A stretch of DNA of 64,000 nt from Serratia surfactantfaciens (GCF_001642805.2 NZ_CP016948.1:992001-1056000), one strand, 5' to 3'. Shown: positions 50,432 to 60,122, numbered from the stretch's first letter. Notes: a model not told the origin generated them from the letters alone. Program-made: numbers and translations.

Positions 50432-50944
50432 ATGAACAAGGCATCCGTTGTATTTTCCGGCCTGCTGATGGCCGTTTCCGCCAGCGCCATGGCGGCTACC
50501 TCTGGCGATGATGCGGATATCAGCAAACAGCCGCTGGAAAAGGTCGCGCCTTACCCGAAAGCCGAGAAAGGCATGAACCGCCAGGTGATCTACCTGCCGA
50601 AGCAAGAGCACGAAGAGAACTATAAGGTCGAGCTGCTGATCGGCAAGACGCTGGAAGTGGACTGCAACCGCCATATGATTGGCGGCACCCTGGAGACCAA
50701 AACGTTGTCTGGCTGGGGCTACGACTACCTGGTGCTGGAGAAGCTGTCCGAGCCGGCCTCGACCATGATGGCCTGCCCGGATAACACCAAGACCAAGAAA
50801 TTCATCGCCGCTAACCTGGGCGACGCCGCGATGCAGCGCTACAACAGCCGCCTGCCGATCGTGGTGTATGCGCCGAAAGACGCGGAAGTGAAATACCGCA
50901 TCTGGAAAGCGGAAGACACCGTAAGCCAGGCCGAGCAGAAATAA
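50432..50944 (+). CDS. eco: Ecotin, periplasmic serine protease inhibitor
   Basis: Dimeric inhibitor of trypsin-fold proteases, 170 residues. Start ATG 50432 with AGGGA upstream; signal peptide about 1-21 (AMA). The reactive loop STMMACPDN has Met at P1 and the Cys pair VDCN and MACP, as in E. coli ecotin, with closely similar sequence GKTLEVDCN and [25 protein letters not shown]. It protects the cell against host elastase-type proteases. The C-terminus is divergent (SQAEQK). Confidence 0.96.
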   Translation: MNKASVVFSGLLMAVSASAMAATSGDDADISKQPLEKVAPYPKAEKGMNRQVIYLPKQEHEENYKVELLIGKTLEVDCNRHMIGGTLETKTLSGWGYDYLVLEKLSEPASTMMACPDNTKTKKFIAANLGDAAMQRYNSRLPIVVYAPKDAEVKYRIWKAEDTVSQAEQK

Positions 50945-51242
50945 CCGCCGCCTGACGCCGCTCCGCTAACCATCCCCGGTTGGCGGAGCCTTTCTCCTCC
51001 CTGTCTCCTTATCATTCCCGCATCGTTGACACTCGACTGATTGCTTTCGGACGTGGCTTTTAGCCGCGACCTGACAACGAAATACGCAAGTGAATACCTC
51101 TTCACAAGGGCGCTGGAAGCACGCTGCTGCACGGATGGGAGAAGATGCGTGCGTATAGAAATAGAGCAAAGAAATCTTTACTGAATTGTGATAATTTTGC
51201 CCATACCCTATTTAGGAATGACACAGAAGATAAGGATATCCA
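50945..51242. other. Gap between ecotin and effector module
   Basis: About 300 bases. The last part is AT-rich and should hold the promoter of the effector module; AAGGAT lies six bases before the 51243 start. I see no further feature. Confidence 0.5.
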
Positions 51243-51362
51243 ATGCGTTATCGTTCGCTAACGCTCGACGAGTACCGTAACAACTGCACACCTGCCGAGT
51301 TGCACAATGATGGTGAGCCTGTGCCGACCACGGAACCCTACGAGTGGGCAGGCACCGTATGA
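51243..51362 (+). CDS. 39-residue protein coupled to lipase gene
   Basis: A short gene of 39 residues beginning MRYRSLTLDEYRNNCTPAEL and ending PTTEPYEWAGTV, with a good ribosome site (AAGGAT). Its TGA overlaps the lipase start as ATGA, so translation is coupled. No family is recognised. The size, spacing and codon usage argue that it is real; it could be a secretion adaptor, chaperone or regulatory leader. Its conservation next to this type of lipase should be checked. Confidence 0.6.
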   Translation: MRYRSLTLDEYRNNCTPAELHNDGEPVPTTEPYEWAGTV

Positions 51363-52840
51363 AACTGATTCATTTCTCCTCTGAACACACGGCGCCGGAA
51401 AGCTTTTGCCGGATACTCAACCCGACAGCAGCGCGGCATGAGCTGGAACGGCATTATCTGTTCGGCGGCGCGGCCGGCATTTCGATAAGCAGCCGGTATC
51501 CGATTACCCGCAATACTCAATCCGGTATTGGCGTCACCGGTTATCGTGAGGATGCGGCGGTGAAGCGCAGCGTTCTCGATGATATCAACCGGGGCGGCTT
51601 GCTGGCGATTGATGAGGGAATGGGCGCCTGGACGCCGACGAAATATGCCTTTTACGTCGATGCGGAAGGCCGATTACAGCGCTATCCAGGCAGCTCTCTT
51701 CCCGCCTTTTATCCTACCGGGCGCGTGATAGCCCGCTATGAAGAAATGGTCAGCCGCTATGGCCACCGGGCAAAACCGACGGTCCTGCCGGCGAGGCAGA
51801 ATACGACCCGCAATCCCCCGCTGCAACAAGCCATCGCGACCGCAGTGGCAACCGTTGCCGCCACGGTGCAGGCTATCCGTCCGATGACCAAGGCAGAACG
51901 CTGGCAAGAACGCCAGTATCTGATAGGGCGAGGCAACCGCAGCATTTATCTGGATGCGCGCATGGCGGCACAGCGCCTGGCGGAGAACAACGTTGCCGTC
52001 GAAAAGGCGAAACTGGCTGAGAATGTTTACAAGACCACTAACCCGCTCAAGGAGACGATCGATATCCCCGAAGGCTGGAAGGATATCAGTAACAATGATG
52101 GGGCGCTGGGTAAACTTGGTTTAAGCAAAGATATGCTCTATGACGATGAGGATACACCGGGCTTTCTGGCTCGGGTTTATCAGCCAGATGAGAGGGTCTT
52201 TGGTAAAGCGATGAATCCGACGGTAGTGTTCCGCGGATCGCGTGCGCCCGAGTTTCCGGAGGGAATAAGCAAGGCTGCCCAGAAAGCGTTATTGAACGGC
52301 GATTTGTCAGGGATTAAAAACCTGAGTGACTGGTCAAATAACGGCGCTCAGGGGTTGGGGTTTAATTCTGAATACTACAAACAAGCCGTTATAATTGGCG
52401 ATAAAATTTCGAAAGTATCAAATATTGACGTTGCAGGTCATTCATTAGGCGGTGGCATGGCTTCTGCGACTTCCATGGCCAGCGGCAAACCGGCTTGGAC
52501 GTTTAATGCAGCAGGCCTGAATGCGGGAACCGTCGAAAAATACGGTGGTTCGATAATAGGCAGCGCCGATAATATTCAGGCGTATCGCGTAAAAGGGGAG
52601 TTGTTGACCAAGCTGCAGGAAGTTGATTTGTGGGAGGATGCTAAAGACCTCAAATTTTATCCGCCTGCGGTGATGGCGAAAGAACGGCTGTCCATGTTGG
52701 CGCCTGACGCAGTGGGAGTAAAACACACGCTTCCCGGTGGAACAGGCTCACTGCTGGACAAGCACGGTATAGACCAGGCGATACAATGCATTGAAAATGA
52801 AAAAGACGATGACATTGCCACAATCAAGGGAAGAATATGA
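51359..52840 (+). CDS. Class 3 lipase-domain protein, candidate secreted antibacterial effector
   Basis: A 493-residue alpha/beta-hydrolase with nucleophile S362 in VAGHSLGGGMA; a plausible His is near 464 (GVKHTLPGG). The first 150 residues are unassigned and have no signal peptide. The lipase domain covers about 235-460 (PTVVFRGSRAPEF, QGLGFNSEYYKQAV). Overlap with a lipoprotein gene and tandem lipoprotein paralogues downstream is what phospholipase effector/immunity pairs of type VI secretion look like (inference). No VgrG, PAAR or secretion genes are in the window. Confidence 0.8.
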   Translation: MKLIHFSSEHTAPESFCRILNPTAARHELERHYLFGGAAGISISSRYPITRNTQSGIGVTGYREDAAVKRSVLDDINRGGLLAIDEGMGAWTPTKYAFYVDAEGRLQRYPGSSLPAFYPTGRVIARYEEMVSRYGHRAKPTVLPARQNTTRNPPLQQAIATAVATVAATVQAIRPMTKAERWQERQYLIGRGNRSIYLDARMAAQRLAENNVAVEKAKLAENVYKTTNPLKETIDIPEGWKDISNNDGALGKLGLSKDMLYDDEDTPGFLARVYQPDERVFGKAMNPTVVFRGSRAPEFPEGISKAAQKALLNGDLSGIKNLSDWSNNGAQGLGFNSEYYKQAVIIGDKISKVSNIDVAGHSLGGGMASATSMASGKPAWTFNAAGLNAGTVEKYGGSIIGSADNIQAYRVKGELLTKLQEVDLWEDAKDLKFYPPAVMAKERLSMLAPDAVGVKHTLPGGTGSLLDKHGIDQAIQCIENEKDDDIATIKGRI

Positions 52841-53610
52841 AAAAAATCATACTCATTATCACGATGGTAGTGTCTACGCTCATCATGCAGGGGTGCAAAC
52901 AAGGTATGGATTTACAACCACAGGATTATTTTGAAGGGACGCAGCTAGACATCGCCAACATCATCTACGAGGGTGACAGGCAAAAGCTGGATAAGGTTTT
53001 ACCGACGGTAAGTAAAGAAACGTTAAACCGGCCGGGCAAGGCGGAGATGACGTTGCTATTCTGGGCGATAAATAACGCTATCTTTGACAAGAACACGCCA
53101 GAGCGACTCAAGATCATTACGGATCTGGTCAAGGCGGGGGCAGACCCATTGCAGCCAAGGCCGGAAGGGAGAAGTAGTCCCGCTGAGTATGTTATGAAAG
53201 CAGATAAGGGAATCTGGATAAAATCTATGTTAGATGGAGGGCTATCTCCTAATGCAAAAGATAAAATTAACAATAAACCCATTATATTTAAAAGTATTCT
53301 CGCGAAGAATACAGAGACATTAGAGGTCATGTTGGATTATGGTGCGGATATAAATGTAAGGAATTCATTGGGTGATACGCTACTCATCGATGCTTTAGAT
53401 TATCGCTCCTATGACCACGTCATTCTTCTATTAGAAAAAGGCGCCGATAGCGATATAAGAGGCAACTCGGGTTGGACGATGGGCAATCAACTGCAACGGC
53501 TGATTAATAGAAGTCAGGACGGCAGCGAGGCGAAAGCGTCTCTTGAGCGCATCAAAGACGAACTAATTAAGCGTGGTGGGAAATGGCCGCCTGCTCCTGT
53601 CAGTCAATAA
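52837..53610 (+). CDS. Ankyrin-repeat lipoprotein, candidate immunity protein 1
   Basis: A 257-residue lipoprotein: signal peptide with lipobox LIMQGC (about Cys20), Lys at +2, so probably outer membrane. The mature protein has ankyrin-like repeats (LLFWAINNAIFDKNTPERLK, VMLDYGADINVRNSLGDTLLID, LLLEKGADSDIRG). ATGA overlap with the lipase gene couples them. A periplasm-facing lipoprotein is well placed to neutralise a lipase arriving from a neighbour cell (inference). Part of the gene is nearly identical to the next one. Confidence 0.8.
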   Translation: MKKIILIITMVVSTLIMQGCKQGMDLQPQDYFEGTQLDIANIIYEGDRQKLDKVLPTVSKETLNRPGKAEMTLLFWAINNAIFDKNTPERLKIITDLVKAGADPLQPRPEGRSSPAEYVMKADKGIWIKSMLDGGLSPNAKDKINNKPIIFKSILAKNTETLEVMLDYGADINVRNSLGDTLLIDALDYRSYDHVILLLEKGADSDIRGNSGWTMGNQLQRLINRSQDGSEAKASLERIKDELIKRGGKWPPAPVSQ

Positions 53611-53699
53611 GCCGTTCTCAGTATCCCAAGGGTGTAGAGGGATACTGATACGGTAATAAAGCAAAGTTGGTCCGTGGTTATGTTAAAAATGGAGATGGC

Positions 53700-54443
53700 A
53701 TGAGGCACAGCGCTCTTATCATTATCATGTTGCTGTCGATGCTCATGATGCAGGGATGCGAACAAGGTAGGGATCTACAGCCACAAGATTATTTTGAAGG
53801 GACACAGTTGGCTATCGCAAAAGTTATCTACGAAGGCGAGAGACAGAAGCTGAATGCGATGTTACCGACGGTAAGCAAAGAGACGTTAAACCGGCCGGGC
53901 AAGGCGGAGATGACGTTGCTATTCTGGGCGATAAATAACGCTATCTTTGACAAGAACACGCCAGAGCGGCTCAAGATCATTACGGATCTGGTCAAGGCGG
54001 GAGCAGACCCACTGCAGCCAAGAGCTGAGGGGGGGAGTAGCCCAGCTGAATTTGTTATGAAGGCGAATAAAGGCGTATGGATACAAGCTATGTTAGAGGG
54101 CGGACTTTCTCCAAATGCCAGGGATAAGGTTCATAATCAGCCCATTATATTTGAAAGTTTTGATGCGGCGAACACCGAAACATTAAAGATGTTAATTGCA
54201 TACCAAGTTGATGTTGACATCAAAGGCGCGATGAACAGAACGCCATTAATTAATGCGTTGTATAACAGTTGCCCAGATCACATTGAGGTTCTTTTGGCTC
54301 ATGGGGCTAATCCGTTAGCCGAAGATGACTTTAATGACAGCTTCCTCTCTCTGATTTCTGCGGAGATAGATAAAGGGGATAAGAGCAATGCGTATATAAA
54401 AAAGCTAATTAAAATTAAAGAAAAAGTAAAACAGGTGAATTAG
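53700..54443 (+). CDS. Ankyrin-repeat lipoprotein, candidate immunity protein 2 (paralogue)
   Basis: A 247-residue lipoprotein with lipobox LMMQGC and Glu at +2, clearly a paralogue of the preceding gene. Start ATG 53700 with GGAG five bases upstream. The N-terminal half is highly similar (QPQDYFEGTQLAIAKVIYEG; RPGKAEMTLLFWAINNAIFD identical), while the C-terminal ankyrins (LIAYQVDVDIKGAMNRTPLIN, VLLAHGANPLAEDDFND) have diverged. It may protect against a related lipase, or be a spare immunity gene (inference). Confidence 0.8.
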   Translation: MRHSALIIIMLLSMLMMQGCEQGRDLQPQDYFEGTQLAIAKVIYEGERQKLNAMLPTVSKETLNRPGKAEMTLLFWAINNAIFDKNTPERLKIITDLVKAGADPLQPRAEGGSSPAEFVMKANKGVWIQAMLEGGLSPNARDKVHNQPIIFESFDAANTETLKMLIAYQVDVDIKGAMNRTPLINALYNSCPDHIEVLLAHGANPLAEDDFNDSFLSLISAEIDKGDKSNAYIKKLIKIKEKVKQVN

Positions 54444-54919
54444 TTCGCCTCGGCTCTCATGGGGGACAATGCTGGTCTTCTTCCGGTGCAGTACCATGAC
54501 GTGATGACATACAGGAAGATGACGGGATGAGCCACCAAAGAGCACCCAGCCGACAGCGACGAGAGCGCTGTTGTTAAGTACCGTTTGTGACGCCATCTCT
54601 TTGAACAGTGGCGAACCCACAAGCAGCGTTTCTATGTTGAAACTTGCACATTGATGGGGATGCTGGCGTAAGCGACACCCAGAGGCAGGATGCTTTATGT
54701 CTGACGACGAGGCAGCGACAGCAGGTATGTGGGCTGTTTCAGGCAACAAAAAACCCGATAATCTTGAACCTAAAAGGCGGGATTATCGGGCTCCACAAAA
54801 TGGGGACATCAAAGAAAAGCAGTGGCACTAATTCAGACTGCGGCCCCAAACGAAAGTTCTGACCGGCGACAAAAAAATCAAAATATTTTTATCGCCGATC
54901 CATCTCTCCCGCTAATCGA
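54444..54919. other. Gap after lipoprotein genes
   Basis: About 475 bases with no convincing gene; open frames at 54405-54749 (minus) and 54644-54862 (plus) have no ribosome site or family likeness. It could be a remnant of mobile or effector DNA. The distal part carries the ybjL terminator. Confidence 0.45.
54748..54790 (-). terminator. Terminator downstream of ybjL
   Basis: On the minus strand CCCGATAATC pairs with GATTATCGGG, followed by TTTTTT. It lies 130 bases after the ybjL stop. A second imperfect stem-loop (GGCGA/TCGCC arms, about 54864-54896) is nearer to the gene. Confidence 0.75.
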
Positions 54920-56608
54920 TCAGCCGAGTATGCCCGGCCATAGCACCACGATGAGTGAACCCGCCAGCGTTAACAGCACGTTAGCGATGGCGTAGGTGCC
55001 GGCGTAGCCCAACGCCGGGATGTTGCTGCGCGCGGTATCGCTGATAATTTCCATCGCCGGCGCGCAGGTGCGGGCACCCATGATGGCGCCAAACAGCAGG
55101 GCGCGGTTCATGCGCAGTACGTAGGCGCCGAACAAGAAGCAGATAATCACCGGCACCAGGCTGACGATCAGCCCGGCGATCAGCATCTGGCCGCCGACCG
55201 CGCCCAGGCTGTGGCCGATGCCCGCGCCGGCGCTCAGGCCCACGCCCGCCATAAACACCATCAGGCCGAACTCTTTCACCATGTTCAGCGCGCCCTGCGG
55301 AATGTAGCCGAAGGTCGGGTGGTTGGCGCGCAGGAAGCCGAGCATGATGCCGGACATCAGCAGGCCGGCGGCGTTGCCGATGCCGAACGAGAAGTTGCTG
55401 AACTGAATGGTGATCTGGCCGATCAGCAGGCCGATGATGAAGAAGGCGCAGAACGCCAGCAGGTCGGTCACCTGGCTGTGGATCGAGATAAAGCCAATCT
55501 TCTCCGCCACGCTCTTCACCCGGCGCGCGTCGCCGCTCACCTGCAGTACGTCGCCTTTGTTGAGCACGATGCTGTCGTCGATCGGCATTTCGATCTGGCT
55601 GCGGATCACGCGGTTGAGGAAGCAGCCGTGGTCGGTCAGCTTCAGCTGGCTCAGGCGCTTGTTCACCGCGTTGCTGTTCTTCACCACGATCTCTTCGGTG
55701 ACGATGCGCATGTCGAGCAGATCGCGATCGAACACTTCCTTGCCGTTGCGGAAGCTCGGGTCCAGCCGCGCGTGGGCGTCCGGGTAGCCGACCAGCGAAA
55801 TCTCATCGCCCACCTGCAGCACCGCGTCGCCGTCCGGGTTGGCCAGAATGCCGTTGCGGCGGATGCGTTCGATGTAGCAGCCGGTCTGGCGATAGATGCC
55901 CAGCTCGCGCAGGTTCTTGCCGTCGGCCCAGGCCACCAGCTCGGGGCCGACGCGGTAGGCGCGGATCACCGGCAGGTAGACCTTGCGTTGGCTGTCGGTG
56001 TCCAGGCCGCGCTCGCGGGCGATCTGTTGGGCGGAGGTGGACAGATCCTGGTGCTGCAGCTTCGGCAGATAACGCGCGCCGAAGATCAGGCTGACCAGAC
56101 CGATCAGGTAGGTGAGGGCATAGCCGAGGCTCAGATGATCCTGCGCCGCCAGCAGCGCCGGGCCGTTGACGATGGTGTTGCGCAGCGTATCGCCGGCGCC
56201 CACCAGCACTGGGGTCGAGGTCATCGAGCCGGCCAACATGCCGGCGGTCAGGCCGATGTCCCAGTGGAACAGCTTGCCGAGACCGATGGCGATCACCATC
56301 GCCGAGCCGACCATCACCAGCGCCAGCATCAGGTAATTTTTACCGTCGCGGAAGAAAATCGAGAAAAAGTTGGGCCCGGCTTCCACGCCGACGCAGAAAA
56401 TAAACAGCATGAAGCCGAGATTCAGCGCCTCGGTGTTAATGGCGAAGTGTTGCTGGCCGAGCAGCAGCGAAACCACCAAAACGCCAATGGAATTACCGAG
56501 TTGGACGGAGCCCAGACGGAGTTTACCGAGGCACAGCCCCAGTGCGAGTACCACGAACAGTAACAGAATGTAGTTACCGTTTAACAAACTAGCGACGTTT
56601 ATGTTCAC
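54920..56608 (-). CDS. ybjL: Putative transporter YbjL (AspT family)
   Basis: Membrane protein of 562 residues with the AspT/YidE duplication: two blocks of about five helices flanking two cytoplasmic RCK_C domains (centre about 200-370: [35 protein letters not shown]). Nearly identical to E. coli YbjL. The start is GTG 56608 giving [11 protein letters not shown], the family N-terminus; the bases just upstream lack a ribosome site, and the open frame continues another 30 codons. Substrate unknown; relatives exchange aspartate and alanine. Confidence 0.93.
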   Translation of the reverse strand: MNINVASLLNGNYILLLFVVLALGLCLGKLRLGSVQLGNSIGVLVVSLLLGQQHFAINTEALNLGFMLFIFCVGVEAGPNFFSIFFRDGKNYLMLALVMVGSAMVIAIGLGKLFHWDIGLTAGMLAGSMTSTPVLVGAGDTLRNTIVNGPALLAAQDHLSLGYALTYLIGLVSLIFGARYLPKLQHQDLSTSAQQIARERGLDTDSQRKVYLPVIRAYRVGPELVAWADGKNLRELGIYRQTGCYIERIRRNGILANPDGDAVLQVGDEISLVGYPDAHARLDPSFRNGKEVFDRDLLDMRIVTEEIVVKNSNAVNKRLSQLKLTDHGCFLNRVIRSQIEMPIDDSIVLNKGDVLQVSGDARRVKSVAEKIGFISIHSQVTDLLAFCAFFIIGLLIGQITIQFSNFSFGIGNAAGLLMSGIMLGFLRANHPTFGYIPQGALNMVKEFGLMVFMAGVGLSAGAGIGHSLGAVGGQMLIAGLIVSLVPVIICFLFGAYVLRMNRALLFGAIMGARTCAPAMEIISDTARSNIPALGYAGTYAIANVLLTLAGSLIVVLWPGILG

Positions 56609-56902
56609 GGAGGATAACTTATTGTTTACCAGTAAGTGCTTGATATAGATAACTATAAGAGATAAATTCAGCCTTAAAACGACGTCATAAATCACCACCA
56701 GCGTAAGGCGAAGCGAACCATCGTTCGGCGGCGTTCATTCTAGACGCTATGACCGATGACAGCCAGCACAGAAAGCTGATTTCCTGCGCCGCCGTGCGCA
56801 TTTAACTCTCTTTTGACCAAGGAAAAAATTCGGTTCAGCGTCACCGCACGGGTGACCGGACTGATTTCTATTGATGCAGTAATTGGGCGGGGGAGAATTC
56901 GC

Positions 56903-57292
56903 ATGACGAGTTATAGATATTGGCTGGGCATTCTCAGCTGTTTTCTGTTGTTCAGCCTGGTGTTTCTCGGCCAGCAAACCGGCCTGTTCGGCAGCACGGA
57001 TCATGAGCACCACGGCGAAACCGGCCTGCTGCTGTTCGTTATCCCCGGTGCGATCGCCAGCTATCTGTCGAGCCGCAAGCGGCTGCTTTGCCCGCTGCTG
57101 GGCGCGCTGTATGCATTGCCACTGTGCCTGGTGATCCGCCACTTCTGGCTGACGCCGTCCTCTTCGTTCTGGCAGGAGCTGGCTTACGCCACCAGCGCGG
57201 TGTTCTGGTGCGTGTTTGGCGCGATGCTGATGCTGTTCGCCCTCGGTCTGTTGCAGGCGCTGCAACAGCTGCACCGGCGGCAGCGGCAATAA
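56903..57292 (+). CDS. ybjM: Inner membrane protein YbjM
   Basis: A 129-residue protein with four predicted membrane helices, matching E. coli YbjM (FVIPGAIASYLSSRKRLLCPLLGALYALPL, SFWQELAYATSAVFWCVFGA). Start ATG 56903 with GGGGGAG upstream; the longer frame from 56813 is not family-like. Function unknown. As in E. coli it lies between ybjL and grxA, on the opposite strand from grxA. Confidence 0.88.
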   Translation: MTSYRYWLGILSCFLLFSLVFLGQQTGLFGSTDHEHHGETGLLLFVIPGAIASYLSSRKRLLCPLLGALYALPLCLVIRHFWLTPSSSFWQELAYATSAVFWCVFGAMLMLFALGLLQALQQLHRRQRQ

Positions 57293-57317
57293 AAAAAGGC
57301 GCGTTAAGCGCCTTTTT
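57291..57317. terminator. Bidirectional terminator between ybjM and grxA
   Basis: A run of seven A, GGCGC, loop GTTAA, GCGCC, then TTTTT. It can serve both convergent genes. Confidence 0.9.
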
Positions 57318-57331
57318 CGTCGTTCAAGAAC

Positions 57332-57595
57332 TTACTGGAACAGGTTCAGGTGTTCTTTCGCGTAAGCTTCGAAATCAGTGCAACCGCCGATGTGCTTCTC
57401 ATCCAGGAAGATCTGCGGCACGGTTTCAACCGGTTTGCCGACGGTTTTTTCCAGATCGGCCTTAGTGATGCCTTCCGCGTGGATGTCAACGTAACGGAAG
57501 TTGAAATCGTCGCGTTCTTCAGTCAGTTTTTCCGCCAGCTCTTTAGCGCGGACACAATAAGGACAGCCAGGACGCCCGAAGATTACTGCAAACAT
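57332..57595 (-). CDS. grxA: Glutaredoxin 1
   Basis: Dithiol glutaredoxin of 87 residues with active site CPYC (residues 11-14), the cis-Pro in VETVPQIFLD and the glutathione-binding GGCTDFEAY. It reduces ribonucleotide reductase and protein disulfides in the cytosol. The start is ATG 57595 with AAGGAG upstream. In E. coli this gene is under OxyR; I did not identify a clear OxyR site. Confidence 0.95.
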   Translation of the reverse strand: MFAVIFGRPGCPYCVRAKELAEKLTEERDDFNFRYVDIHAEGITKADLEKTVGKPVETVPQIFLDEKHIGGCTDFEAYAKEHLNLFQ

Positions 57596-57826
57596 GCAAC
57601 GCTCCTTAGATTGGATTTTCAATAAATTATTCGCGATCGCAACGACATCCCGTCACCGAAAAAGTCATTACCCGCATCAGATGGCGCCTACTATGCCCGT
57701 TGAAGCCATGAAAAAAAAGCAGGAATTACCTGTTAATCTGATTCATGTAACCAATTAGTCCACCGGGGCTGTCGCCGTTGACGGGAATTCACTACACTGG
57801 GGGCAGACCTTCTGGAGAAGAAAAAT

Positions 57827-58141
57827 ATGCGTTCATTCGGAGACTTACCGCGTCCGGTGCTGGTGTTGGAAGGGCTGGGCATCGTGATGTTGGTGCTGGC
57901 CTACCTCAGCATTCATGGCCACCTGCAGTTGCCGGGCTGGCTGGCGTCGCAGCAGGCGGTGGTCGGCATGATTTTCCTCGGCGTGGCGCTGATGGTGCCG
58001 GCGGCGGCGTTTCTGGTATGGCGCGTGGTGCAGGGCTTCGGGCCACTGATGCGCGGCGGCCTGCCGCCGGAAAACGATCGCCGCAGGCCGCATGATACGG
58101 ACGCATCGAAAAAACATCAGGACAGCGATCCGCGCGCCTGA
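57827..58141 (+). CDS. ybjC: YbjC, DUF1418 membrane protein
   Basis: A 104-residue protein with two membrane helices (VLVLEGLGIVMLVLAYLSIH and VVGMIFLGVALMVPAAAFLV) and a polar tail, similar to E. coli YbjC. Function unknown. In E. coli it is followed by nfsA; here rimK comes next after 56 bases. Confidence 0.85.
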   Translation: MRSFGDLPRPVLVLEGLGIVMLVLAYLSIHGHLQLPGWLASQQAVVGMIFLGVALMVPAAAFLVWRVVQGFGPLMRGGLPPENDRRRPHDTDASKKHQDSDPRA

Positions 58142-58197
58142 ACGCCGCGGCCGCTAACCCGCCTGCGGGGCAGGCGTTGGCCTTTTTGGAGTGACGA

Positions 58198-59100
58198 GTG
58201 AAAATTGCCATTCTTTCTCGCGACGGAACGCTGTACTCATGCAAGCGGCTGCGTGAAGCGGCGGAAGATCGCGGGCACAGCATCGATATCATCGATCCGC
58301 TCTCCTGTTATATGAACATCAATCCGGCGGCGCCGACCATCCACTACCGCGGCCGCCAGCTGGAGCGCTATGACGCGGTGATCCCGCGCATCGGCTCCGC
58401 CATCACCTTTTACGGCACCGCAGTGCTGCGCCAGTTCGAGCTGCTCGGCAGCTATCCGTTAAACGAATCCGTAGCCATTACCCGTGCCCGCGACAAATTG
58501 CGCTCGCTGCAGTTGCTGGCGCGGCAGGGCATCGATCTGCCGATCACCGGCTTCGCCCATTCACCGGACGATACCGGCGATCTCATTGAGCTGGTCGGCG
58601 GTGCGCCGCTGGTGGTCAAGCTGGTGGAAGGCACGCAGGGCATCGGGGTGGTGCTGGCGGAAACCCGGCAGGCGGCGGAAAGCGTGATCGACGCCTTTCG
58701 CGGGCTGAATGCCCACATTCTGGTGCAGGAGTACGTGCGCGAGGCGCAGGGGCGAGACGTGCGCTGCCTGGTGGTAGGCGGCCGGGTGGTGGCCGCCATC
58801 GAGCGCCAGGCCAAGCCGGGCGAATTTCGTTCCAACCTGCACCGCGGCGGCACCGCGCGCAAAGTGACCATCACCGCCAGGGAGCGGGCGATCGCGGTCA
58901 AAGCGGCGAGCACGCTGGGGCTGGACGTCGCCGGGGTGGATATCCTGCGCGCCGAGCGCGGCCCGCTGGTGATGGAGGTCAATGCTTCACCGGGGCTGGA
59001 AGGGGTAGAAACCACCACTGGGCTGGACATCGCCGGCATGATGATCGACTACATCGAGCAGCGCGGTCGGCCGGGATTCCGCCTGAAATCGGGCGGTTGA
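58198..59100 (+). CDS. rimK: Ribosomal protein S6 glutamate ligase
   Basis: ATP-grasp ligase of 300 residues that adds glutamates to the C-terminus of ribosomal protein S6. Start GTG 58198 with GGAG upstream. ATP-grasp elements are [38 protein letters not shown] and the metal-binding [13 protein letters not shown]. Matches E. coli RimK over its length, with a short Gly-rich tail. Confidence 0.95.
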   Translation: MKIAILSRDGTLYSCKRLREAAEDRGHSIDIIDPLSCYMNINPAAPTIHYRGRQLERYDAVIPRIGSAITFYGTAVLRQFELLGSYPLNESVAITRARDKLRSLQLLARQGIDLPITGFAHSPDDTGDLIELVGGAPLVVKLVEGTQGIGVVLAETRQAAESVIDAFRGLNAHILVQEYVREAQGRDVRCLVVGGRVVAAIERQAKPGEFRSNLHRGGTARKVTITARERAIAVKAASTLGLDVAGVDILRAERGPLVMEVNASPGLEGVETTTGLDIAGMMIDYIEQRGRPGFRLKSGG

Positions 59101-59235
59101 CGGGGTGGGCGGCGCGCTTTTCCCGCCGTGCAATATCTGAAATAGTGAATTAAGCCGCATTGATCGTGGCGTATCGGGTGAATATTCCGTAAGCTATGCG
59201 CCTTTTCACGTTTTGAATATTGTGAGGCTGGCTAT

Positions 59236-59715
59236 ATGGATTCACTCATTGTCCCCGATTTGGCGCTGTTGCGGCGCTGGCTGGATCAGTCGGGCATTTC
59301 TTTCTTTGAGTGCGATTCCTGCCAGGCGCTGCACCTGCCGCACATGCAGAACTTCGACGGCGTGTTCGACGCCAAGATTGATCTGGTGGACAACGTCATT
59401 CTGTTCTCCGCGTTGGCCGAGGTGAAGCCGACCGCGCTGATCCCGCTGGTGGCGGATCTGAGCCAGATCAACGCCAGTTCGCTCACTATCAAGGCGTTTG
59501 TCGACATTCAGGACGACAACCTGCCGAAGCTGATCGTCTGCCAGTCGCTGAGCGTGGCGGTCGGCGTCACCTACGAGCAGTTCACCCACTTCATGCAACA
59601 GGGCGAAGAGCAGGTCTCGATGGTGATCCTCGAAGCACGGGCGAACGATCTGCTGTTTATGGGGGACGAAGAAGAGATCCCCGCTGGCGCCGTACGCCAG
59701 CCAATGCTGCACTGA
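59236..59715 (+). CDS. ybjN: YbjN, type III secretion chaperone-like sensor/regulator
   Basis: A 159-residue cytosolic protein matching E. coli YbjN (RRWLDQSGISFFECDSCQALHLPHMQNFDGVFDAK). The fold resembles a secretion chaperone; in E. coli it affects motility, biofilm and stress responses, though the mechanism is not known. The gene lies between rimK and the pot operon as in E. coli. Confidence 0.92.
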   Translation: MDSLIVPDLALLRRWLDQSGISFFECDSCQALHLPHMQNFDGVFDAKIDLVDNVILFSALAEVKPTALIPLVADLSQINASSLTIKAFVDIQDDNLPKLIVCQSLSVAVGVTYEQFTHFMQQGEEQVSMVILEARANDLLFMGDEEEIPAGAVRQPMLH

Positions 59716-59731
59716 TCCTCGCCGTACATTA

Positions 59732-59759
59732 AGCATGCCGCTGTTTCCGGCGGCATGCT
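59732..59759 (+). terminator. Hairpin after ybjN
   Basis: AGCATGCCGC, loop TGTTTCCG, GCGGCATGCT, 17 bases after the stop. Only a weak T-run follows (GCCGTTATTT). Confidence 0.65.
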
Positions 59760-59996
59760 GCCGTTATTTCCCTCCGCAATAAGATATTCTGCACTTTGGC
59801 CTTTGCCGCCCGATCTTTCTCGCCGTTTACGCCGCTAATGGCGTATCACATAGAGAAAAACTGCATAAAAAATCGATAAAAGGCGTTTTTTCCTCCAGGG
59901 GCTGGCGGGTTCAGGCCGCAGCGGCTATGCTGCTGATTCTGCTAAGGGCTTGCGATTTCCCTTGTGACCACGCGAGCAGGGCAGTGCAAAAAGGCG

Positions 59997-60014
59997 TATG
60001 CAATCATATGCATA
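59997..60014. promoter_or_regulatory. Dyad upstream of potF
   Basis: TATGCA-N6-TGCATA, perfect 6-6-6 dyad, 109 bases before the potF start in a 407-base gap otherwise without features. Possible operator for an unknown regulator. Confidence 0.3.
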
Positions 60015-60122
60015 GCCATTCAGTTCGCGGTTGCAACGATTGCGCTCAATCAGGAAAGGTTTTGTATCGCTGCAGATACAAGTTCAATTCTATGATTCAC
60101 CCTGTTTTGGAGGAAGTTACGG

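Noticed and set aside
54405-54749. 114-codon minus-strand frame overlapping the second lipoprotein gene end
   Set aside because: Considered as a transposase or immunity remnant, but no motif could be recognised and there is no ribosome site.
55211-56563. 450-codon plus-strand frame across ybjL
   Set aside because: Repetitive Ala/Gln/His/Asp composition and no initiation site; shadow of ybjL.
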